60,662 bases of DNA from an uncultured bacterium (lineage in GTDB: Bacteria; Verrucomicrobiota; Kiritimatiellia; CAIVKH01): positions 1 to 60,662 of the forward strand of contig CAIVKH010000122.1 of NCBI GenBank assembly GCA_903906425.1, read 5' to 3'. The position numbers and the translations under genes were made by a program. How positions within the stretch are numbered: the stretch's first letter is position 1; every line of letters begins with the position of its first letter. The notes below the pieces were generated by a model. That model was not told the origin of the DNA and did not search any database. It was given only the letters and a program-made list of their open reading frames with translations. This document shows, one piece after another, positions 55,701-60,662 of this stretch.

Positions 55701-55948
55701 CACAAGTCCGCGTCGTCCTTCGCAAGTTTCTCCGCCGAGGACGCGACCTGGATTTCGTATGCGGTCTGGACCTGGCCTCTCGCGTTGCCAGCGGCTTCGA
55801 GCTTCCACGAGAGCAACGGCTGCGGCACATCCACGCCCAGCGGATTCGCTCGCCGCTCGCAGCGCAGATCTATCGGCGCCAGCGCGCCCGTTTCGGCAAG
55901 GACATTTCCGGCCAGCAACATCGCGCCGATCAGAATCAGTTTCTGCAT
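52760..55948 (-). CDS. Exported GH78 alpha-L-rhamnosidase
   Basis: 1062 residues from the ATG at 55948 (AGGAGA 6 nt upstream; earlier in-frame ATGs lie near the palindrome). A signal peptide ends at VLAET. Two beta-sandwich domains precede the (alpha/alpha)6 catalytic domain with the hallmark IPTDCPQRDERLGWTGDAQ, whose Asp/Glu residues are catalytic in GH78. The C-terminal stretch before VGSGKYSF is a further beta domain. It should release L-rhamnose from plant or algal polysaccharides. The sialidase-like gene downstream may act on the same substrate. Confidence 0.93.
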   Translation of the reverse strand: MQKLILIGAMLLAGNVLAETGALAPIDLRCERRANPLGVDVPQPLLSWKLEAAGNARGQVQTAYEIQVASSAEKLAKDDADLWASGKISSDATFEIAYAGKPLASEQSCFWRVRVYDRDGNLSKWSEPAMWSMGLLAAADWKAQWIGFDAARSESAGEDFGNANWIWHAADPKNVPVCKRWFFGTFQVPADTGISKAEILITGDDAFEFSINGKKVGASKKEYESWKRPELFDVAKFLKAGPNEIVVEAENTTPSPAGLVAKLSAKLTGGQNLEFSTDAKWQSSTEPTGQKSPAKSLGKIGIAPWGQVSRGGVITPAARYLRTSFTTEKTVKRAVLYASALGIADFYLNGKRVADEWLTPGWSHYPNRVHYRAYDVTAKILRGENALGIALGDGWFSGYVGYGHRRDHYGKKPRALAQIHVTYEDGSEAIVATGPDWKASTGAITEQDFLMGETCDARLEQAGWDAPKFDASRWNAVNVGSDEIKPNLQWHPGPPVIAYAEIKPISVTEPAPGIYVFNLGQNFAGVERLKIRGEAGQKITIRFAERLKPDGTAYTENYRSARSIDTYICKGGGDETWAPRFTFHGFQYVQVEGLTAKPAPEMITGLPLGSDTPSAGEFVCSDEMLTKLGSNTWWTQRSNFIDIPTDCPQRDERLGWTGDAQMYCRAASLHADVQSFFQKWLYDLQDAQLPDGQFACVAPPLVATGGGGPAWIDAGSVCPWTMYDVYGDKRALERMYPNMKRLVASYKDRCSPELKPPAKFHCFGDWLSINATTPNEVTFSAYFALTTKLTAQAAEVLGKADEAAAYRKLLGDIKAAFNRDYVDAEGHVKGQTQTAYVLALQFDLVDGAAREAAAKHLIADIEKHDWHLTTGFVGTKDLMLVLTKIGRTDVAWRLIHNDTFPSWGFSIKNGATTIWERWNGWTPDKGFGDAGMNSFAHYAFGAVYQWMVENIGGIRSAAPAFKRIVIAPTPDDKVTWARTSYDSVNGRIATSWKKDGAKLHLDVEIPPNTTAEIHLPGANADAVTENGKARFADGTPGVKSLRIQDGITIVDVGSGKYSFDVK

Positions 55949-55982
55949 GGATCGTCTCCTCATCATTTCGTCCGCCGCACTT

Positions 55983-56029
55983 TTCCAATGATTGGAACTT
56001 TGCGCGAGCAGTTTTTCCAATCATTGGAA
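55983..56029. repeat. Paired palindrome locus 18
   Basis: Units at 55983-55997 (TTCCAATGATTGGAA) and 56015-56029 (TTCCAATCATTGGAA), 32 bp apart, between divergent genes. The spacer carries TTGCGCG at positions 3-9. Confidence 0.95.
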
Positions 56030-56107
56030 ATTTTTCCGTGGCGGCAGATGACGCTTGAGTGGCGGAGGGCGTGTGCCTATTTTACCGCCTCTTTTTGTGG
56101 AACCGAC

Positions 56108-56854
56108 GTGAACGCGCTCGACATTTCAATCAGCTCCGATCTGACAAAGTTGCAGGTTGGCCTTCCCTGGCGGCCGGAAGAGCGCGCGATTTTTTCCATC
56201 CCACAGTTTTATGGCGGACTCGGCGGGGACGACGGATTCTTGATTGATCAGACGCTGACGTGGAAGCCCTCGGAAGAGCCGGATTGCGAGGCGACCTTCT
56301 CGCTGGATGTGCCGTCGGAACAGACCGGGATCGAATTTTCCGGGCGGCTCAGCCTGCCGAAGCCTGGCGAGGTTCTGCTGCGTATGAAGCTGAAAAACGC
56401 GGGTGACCGGATCATCGAGGAAGGCCACCACACCGTGCTTCTGTCCATGCCGAAGGATTCGAGCTACGACGACCCCGACGGCAAATTCACTTTCTTTCAC
56501 GCGGACATCGGCTGGATTTCTCTCGCCGATCTTTGCGCGCGAATTGACCTGCAATCGCTGCACCTGCCGATCCGCATCGGTTCGAATTTCAACGGGCTGA
56601 CCGTCATCTGGAATCTGATCGCGCGGGTTTTCCCGAAGGCGGGCCACGCCGTGGCCATGGGGCTTGACCGCATGAATGGCTATGCATTCGCCTCCGACCA
56701 TCCCGACTGGGGCACCGGATTACTCGCGGGTTTCCGATGGGGCGCGATGATGAAACCTGGCGAGTCGCGCGAGGCCTGGCTCCGCCTGTATTTCCTGCAG
56801 GGCGGTCTGGAGCCGATCCATCAACGCTTCTCGCGCGACCGGCGCGAGCGATGA
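56108..56854 (+). CDS. Hypothetical protein upstream of an RlmI-type methyltransferase
   Basis: 248 residues if the GTG at 56108 is the start; an ATG at 56048 is the alternative and neither has a good SD. No signal peptide. It has beta-rich sequence with many aromatic residues (IPQFYGGLGGDDGFL, PDWGTGLLAGFRWG), a possible jelly-roll, but no family is recognised. Its end overlaps the methyltransferase ATG by 4 bp, suggesting coupling. Confidence 0.55.
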   Translation: MNALDISISSDLTKLQVGLPWRPEERAIFSIPQFYGGLGGDDGFLIDQTLTWKPSEEPDCEATFSLDVPSEQTGIEFSGRLSLPKPGEVLLRMKLKNAGDRIIEEGHHTVLLSMPKDSSYDDPDGKFTFFHADIGWISLADLCARIDLQSLHLPIRIGSNFNGLTVIWNLIARVFPKAGHAVAMGLDRMNGYAFASDHPDWGTGLLAGFRWGAMMKPGESREAWLRLYFLQGGLEPIHQRFSRDRRER

Positions 56855-58041
56855 ACGACGCGACGATCCAGCTTCGCGCCGGCCGCGAAAAACCTCTGCT
56901 TCACGGCCACCCGTGGATCTTTTCCGGCGCGATCGCCGAATGGCACGGCCGACCCGAAATTGGCGATCCCGTCGAAATTTTTTCGAGCGACGGAACGTGG
57001 CTCGCCCGCGGACTCGCAAACCCGAGCATAGGCCTGCCCATCCGCGCCTACACGCGAAACCGCGACGAAAAAATTGACGACGCATTTTTTGCATCGCGGC
57101 TGGACCGAGCCATCGCCCTGCGACGCGAACTTTTTCGCAGCCCGGAAACCGACGCGTACCGACTCGTTTTCAGCGAGGCCGACGGTCTCTCTGGATTGAT
57201 CGTTGACCGTTACGCCGGAGCGCTCGCGGTCCGCATCAGCGCCGCCGCACTTGTTCCGCATCTTCCCGGCATCATCCGACATCTCGCCGCGGCGTGCGGC
57301 TCGAATATGATTCACATCGGCACCGGGTCTGACGACGCGGAGCGCGAACAAATCAATTCGTCCGAACTGGCCCGCCTGTCCGGCGACGCCTCTGCCCCCG
57401 TCATGATTCATCAGGATGGATTCTCCTTTGAAGTGGACATCGCCGGCGGACAGAAAACCGGTTTTTATCTCGACCAGCGGACCAATCGTTCCCGGATCGC
57501 CTCCTACGCCCGCGACCGTCGCGTGCTCAGTTGCCACTGCTACACCGGAGCACTGGAAATTTATCTCGACCGCGCCGGCGCAAAAGAAATCACGGCCATT
57601 GACAGTTCTGGCCCCGCGCTCGCGCAGGCGCGCCGCCACTCCGAAATGAATGCGCTGAAAACGCCCGTCGAATGGCTAGAAGCCGATGTTCCGCTCGCGC
57701 TGCGTAAATTCCGCGACCAGGCGCGCAACTTTGACCTGATCGTCCTCGATCCGCCCAAATTTGTTTTGACCGCGGCGCAGAAAGAAAAAGGACTGCGCGC
57801 CTACAAAGATATCAACTTGTTGGCGATGAAGCTTCTCGTCCCGGGCGGATTCCTCGCGACGTTTTCCTGCTCCGGCCTTGTCACGCGCGAGGATTTGAAA
57901 TTGGTTCTGGGCTGGGCTGCAAAGGACGCAAATCGTAGCGTGCAAATTCTCGAACACTTCAGCCAACCGCCTGATCATCCGATCCTCATTGGCGTGCCAG
58001 AAACCGAATATCTTTGCGGCTTCATCTGCCGCGTGTGCTAA
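56851..58041 (+). CDS. RlmI-like class I rRNA (cytosine-C5) methyltransferase
   Basis: 396 residues from the ATG overlapping the previous stop. An N-terminal PUA-like domain (HPWIFSGAIAE at about 20-30) is followed by the Rossmann methyltransferase core with CYTGALEIYLDRAGA (motif I), AIDSS (motif II) and DLIVLDPPKF (motif IV). RlmI methylates C1962 of 23S rRNA; this homolog should modify rRNA similarly, exact site unknown. A dciA-like gene follows 10 bp later. Confidence 0.88.
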   Translation: MNDATIQLRAGREKPLLHGHPWIFSGAIAEWHGRPEIGDPVEIFSSDGTWLARGLANPSIGLPIRAYTRNRDEKIDDAFFASRLDRAIALRRELFRSPETDAYRLVFSEADGLSGLIVDRYAGALAVRISAAALVPHLPGIIRHLAAACGSNMIHIGTGSDDAEREQINSSELARLSGDASAPVMIHQDGFSFEVDIAGGQKTGFYLDQRTNRSRIASYARDRRVLSCHCYTGALEIYLDRAGAKEITAIDSSGPALAQARRHSEMNALKTPVEWLEADVPLALRKFRDQARNFDLIVLDPPKFVLTAAQKEKGLRAYKDINLLAMKLLVPGGFLATFSCSGLVTREDLKLVLGWAAKDANRSVQILEHFSQPPDHPILIGVPETEYLCGFICRVC

Positions 58042-58051
58042 AAATATTTCC

Positions 58052-58597
58052 ATGAACGCTGGCAGCCATGCAGGTGATGACCGTCCGATGAGGCGGATCA
58101 AGCCAACCGATTATTCCAAGATTGTTGAGGAGGAGGCGACAGACGTGTCGCCTGAAGACCAGCCATCGGCCGAACCGCGGTATCCCGCGCCACAAGTGCG
58201 GAAACAGAAAGTCAACTGGGGCCGATGGCGCGTCGAACAGGAACGATCACAAATTGAAACAAGCGCGCGCCCACCGCCCGCGGGGAACTTCTCTGAAATC
58301 GGCGCGGTAATTCCCTCGATCATGAAACGACTCACGATCGCGCAGGATTACTGGCAGGAGCGAATGCAAAATGATTGGTGCGAACTTGTGAAACCGCCCA
58401 TCTCGCGAAATTGCCGACCCGGCCCGCTCGATGGTGTTTCACTGACCGTCTATTTCACGAACAGCACATGGCTCCGCGAATTTAAGGTGGCGATCTACAA
58501 GCCGCTTCTCGAAAAATTGCAGAAGAAATACGGCGCCGAAAAAATCCGCCACATGAAACTGTTGATCGACCCCGATGTCGGACGACACAATCGATAA
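58052..58597 (+). CDS. DciA/DUF721 family protein
   Basis: 181 residues from the ATG at 58052; a second ATG at 58088 is possible. The first about 90 residues are low-complexity and charged. The C-terminal half matches the DUF721 pattern: IGAVIPSIMKRL, then WCELV, LTVYFTNSTWLREF and LLEKLQKKYGAEKIRHMKLLI. DciA proteins help load or move the replicative helicase DnaB in bacteria lacking DnaC (family knowledge). It is downstream of the RlmI-type gene. Confidence 0.75.
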   Translation: MNAGSHAGDDRPMRRIKPTDYSKIVEEEATDVSPEDQPSAEPRYPAPQVRKQKVNWGRWRVEQERSQIETSARPPPAGNFSEIGAVIPSIMKRLTIAQDYWQERMQNDWCELVKPPISRNCRPGPLDGVSLTVYFTNSTWLREFKVAIYKPLLEKLQKKYGAEKIRHMKLLIDPDVGRHNR

Positions 58598-58689
58598 TTG
58601 AAAAATCTGGCGGCTTCTGAGAACCTGAACCTTCGTATCGTTCTGAACGCTTGCCAGTCCCGAATGCAAATCCTAGTTTCTTGCGAAAT

Positions 58690-58766
<77 letters not shown>

Positions 58767-59379
58767 TTGTTTCCGCCAATAGAATCGGGCCTGAAATCAA
58801 TGTTTCTCTTGCGATTTTCGGAGTTGTCCGTCTTCCGATCTGAGGCACGGCGAGGCGCGTTTGAACAAAAAGATTGCAATCGGATTGCTTCCAATTTTAC
58901 GTTCTGATTTTGTTGCAATCATTGCACCCGCTATTGAGGAAATTGAACAACGCTCACGTTTCTTCGCGCGAGCGTAAGAGGTGCAGATCAACTACCCGCC
59001 TTTCAGCCTTCAAATTCGTCGGTGATGGCGGCGGAACAATTTTGGGATTGATCTGAATGCGAATTTCTCAGCGCCTGATTTACTGCGGCGAGATCATTCC
59101 GTCACGAGGAGTGATCCATGTTTTCAATCGCCGAGGGCGAAGTGTTTCCAATGATTGGAACTTCTTGGGTGGCAGATTTCCAATCATTGGAGAAATCAAG
59201 TTGGCGGAGCGAAAAAGAGGATGCTTCTGATCATGCGCTATAGATGTCTGTTTGCAGAGTCTGGTCCGCAGGGATTGCTATTCCGCCTCAACCGTTGCCG
59301 GCGACCGCACTCGCATGTTAGTTTTTGTGGGGCCCAGCGACAGATGCTCCGGTTTTCACACCTTGAAGGGATTTGAAGC
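58767..59379. other. Intergenic region after tRNA-Arg
   Basis: 613 bp with no credible gene; short open frames here lack start signals and conservation cues. It holds an imperfect hairpin (GATCATTCC 59092-59100, GGAGTGATC 59108-59116) and palindrome locus 19. The unit TCTTCCGATCT at 58831-58841 matches a common sequencing-adapter end by chance or artefact. Confidence 0.6.
59146..59192. repeat. Paired palindrome locus 19
   Basis: Units at 59146-59160 (TTCCAATGATTGGAA) and 59178-59192 (TTCCAATCATTGGAG), 32 bp apart, 187 bp before the next gene. Confidence 0.95.
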
Positions 59380-60662
59380 ATGAAAAGATTCTTCACCGCT
59401 CTCGTGGTCATATTTCTATGCAATTTCGGCGCTCACTCACTGCCGGCGGCAGAGCAGTGGCAGATGATTATCTCGCCACAAAATTCGCTGGAGTTTGGCG
59501 GCGTGAGGGACGGTACGCGCGTGTTCCATCTCGGACTCGGTGGCTGGGGACCAAACTGGCAGTGGGTCGGCGTCGGCGCAAAAGAGAAGGCGATGGGCGA
59601 CAAACTTTCGCTCACGGTTCCCTTTGTCGTGAACAAGGCGAAGGGCGAGGTCATCGATATCCGATTCGAGGCCTGGAAGAGCGGACCGCGGCAGATGTCG
59701 TTCCGATACGATCTCAGCTCGGCAAAGGATGTGCCGGTCACGATGGTCATCGCAAGCATCGGTGCGGAGAAGGCATTCGCGCACGGCCAGTGGACGCTGA
59801 CGCACCCCGATGGAAAGACGAGCACCGTAAAACTTCCGGTCGGTATCACCGCGCGTCCGGCAGCGACGAAAGCTGTGCTCAGTCTCGAAAACATCGGCGA
59901 TGTCGAAGTCGGATTCGAGCCGCCCTGCCCCATCGCGTTCGACGGCGACATGCGTGTGCTGTTGGCGGACAAAATTTTCAAAGCCGGCACGAAGAGCACG
60001 ACGATCACGCTGACGTTCCCGACACAAGCTGCGTTCCTTGCAAAACAGGAAGACCTCGACAAGCTCACGAAGACTTTGGCCGGGCCAGATTGGTTCGCGT
60101 TCACACCGACAAACGATGTCGGGGCGAACGTCATCGGCATGGAAGATTGGCTGGAGAAGCCGGCCGGAAAACATGGTGGCGTGCGAATCGCGGGCGACCG
60201 GTTTGAGTTCGAGGACAAAACGCCGGTGAAATTCTGGGGCGTGAACCTTTCTTACGGCGGCGGCTGCGCGCCAAAAAAAGAGGACGCGGAGTTTACCGCG
60301 ACGCGTTATGCGAAGTACGGCATCAACGGCGTGCGGCTCCACAAATTCACGTATCCGAAAAATCACATGGGCATCGGCGAGAATAACGACTCCACCATCA
60401 TGACGCCCGACGGACTGGATCGGCTCGATTATTTCGCAGCGCAACTCAAGCAGCGCGGAATCTATTTCGGCTGGTCACACACGTATGGATTTCAGGTTTG
60501 CCCCGGCAATCGCGACCGGCTCATTGCCTACGACGAGATCGAAAAGAATCTTCAGGGCAAAACGTATGCGTTCATCAATTTTGCCGAGGACGCGCAGGAC
60601 CTGATGATTGAGATGGTCGTCAATTTGCTGAAGCACAAGAATCCGCATACGGGACTGACCTA
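59380..60662 (+). CDS. Exported hydrolase-like protein, truncated by the window edge
   Basis: At least 427 codons, open to the last base; no stop is in the window. The ATG at 59380 opens a signal peptide (MKRFFTALVVIFL, cleavage near LPAAEQ). The first about 200 residues are beta-rich. From about residue 250 a cellulase/GH5-like barrel seems to begin: KFWGVNLSYGGG, then YAKYGINGVRLHKF (a strand-plus-helix pattern of retaining hydrolases) and LDRLDYFAAQLKQRGIYFGW. The family and catalytic residues cannot be confirmed from the visible part. Confidence 0.8.
   Translation, partial: MKRFFTALVVIFLCNFGAHSLPAAEQWQMIISPQNSLEFGGVRDGTRVFHLGLGGWGPNWQWVGVGAKEKAMGDKLSLTVPFVVNKAKGEVIDIRFEAWKSGPRQMSFRYDLSSAKDVPVTMVIASIGAEKAFAHGQWTLTHPDGKTSTVKLPVGITARPAATKAVLSLENIGDVEVGFEPPCPIAFDGDMRVLLADKIFKAGTKSTTITLTFPTQAAFLAKQEDLDKLTKTLAGPDWFAFTPTNDVGANVIGMEDWLEKPAGKHGGVRIAGDRFEFEDKTPVKFWGVNLSYGGGCAPKKEDAEFTATRYAKYGINGVRLHKFTYPKNHMGIGENNDSTIMTPDGLDRLDYFAAQLKQRGIYFGWSHTYGFQVCPGNRDRLIAYDEIEKNLQGKTYAFINFAEDAQDLMIEMVVNLLKHKNPHTGLT

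Noticed and set aside
58831..58841. TCTTCCGATCT, identical to the end of a common sequencing adapter
   Set aside because: An 11-base match is possible by chance (roughly a few percent in this window) and flanking bases do not continue the adapter. Read coverage would be needed to call an artefact.

Overview
The window is a high-GC, gene-dense bacterial chromosome segment with no phage, transposase, CRISPR or rRNA. The gene content points to the Planctomycetes-Verrucomicrobia-Chlamydiae group, most likely Verrucomicrobiota or a relative. Supporting features are an ECF sigma factor overlapping a FecR/LamG anti-sigma-like gene, a Tat-exported Gfo/Idh/MocA lipoprotein, several exported glycoside hydrolases (GH78 rhamnosidase, sialidase-like, unassigned families) and LamG-type domains. 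The phylum is inferred from gene content; no database search was possible.

Layout: 174-2757 holds a Tat-exported FAD oxidoreductase and a polyferredoxin membrane protein. 2754-7514 (minus) is an envelope operon: FtsX/MacB-type permease, LolA-like periplasmic protein, outer-membrane barrel and flavodoxin-like protein. 7815-12780 has an SDR, a sulfotransferase, a membrane methyltransferase and the sigma/anti-sigma pair. 12830-14999 has small secreted proteins, two of them EF-hand, and an IscA-type protein. 15150-21020 has the Gfo/Idh/MocA lipoprotein and then a four-gene unit: CsgG-like/PEGA, DUF456, a GGND-repeat secreted protein and a HEAT-repeat protein. 21090-26506 has an aldose epimerase, nadE, a sigma-54 activator and a porin preceded by a good sigma-54 promoter candidate. 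26759-29687 has a UbiA-type prenyltransferase, a polyprenol-phosphate mannosyltransferase, peptide deformylase and a membrane protein. 29783-37806 (minus) is a complete kdpABCDE potassium-uptake operon. 38120-50768 has pdxB, a YyaL-DsbD fusion, a PilZ-like protein, a large unknown secreted protein, metH, an FprA-type reductase, two small proteins and a ferredoxin. 50933-60662 has the sialidase-like and GH78 enzymes, an RlmI-type methyltransferase, a DciA-type protein, tRNA-Arg(CCT) and a hydrolase-like gene running off the right edge.

The most striking signal is a dispersed repeat. A 15-bp palindrome, TTCCAATSATTGGAA (S = C or G), occurs at 19 loci as 18 pairs and one triplet (39 units). Starts of neighbouring units are 32 bp apart in 19 of 20 cases and 33 bp in one. 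Loci lie about 3.3 kb apart and are more evenly spaced than random. They sit between convergent, divergent and co-directional genes, inside the kdp operon, and inside reading frames (nadE, fprA, a signal peptide, a flavodoxin N-terminus) without breaking them. Some units abut stop codons and others appear to supply ribosome-binding sequence. Position explains neither a simple promoter nor a simple terminator role. A DNA-binding protein reading both palindromes on one helix face, or a very small mobile doublet, would fit.

Starts were chosen from Shine-Dalgarno sequences, signal peptides and family conservation. Long open frames antisense to GC-rich genes were left out as shadows.
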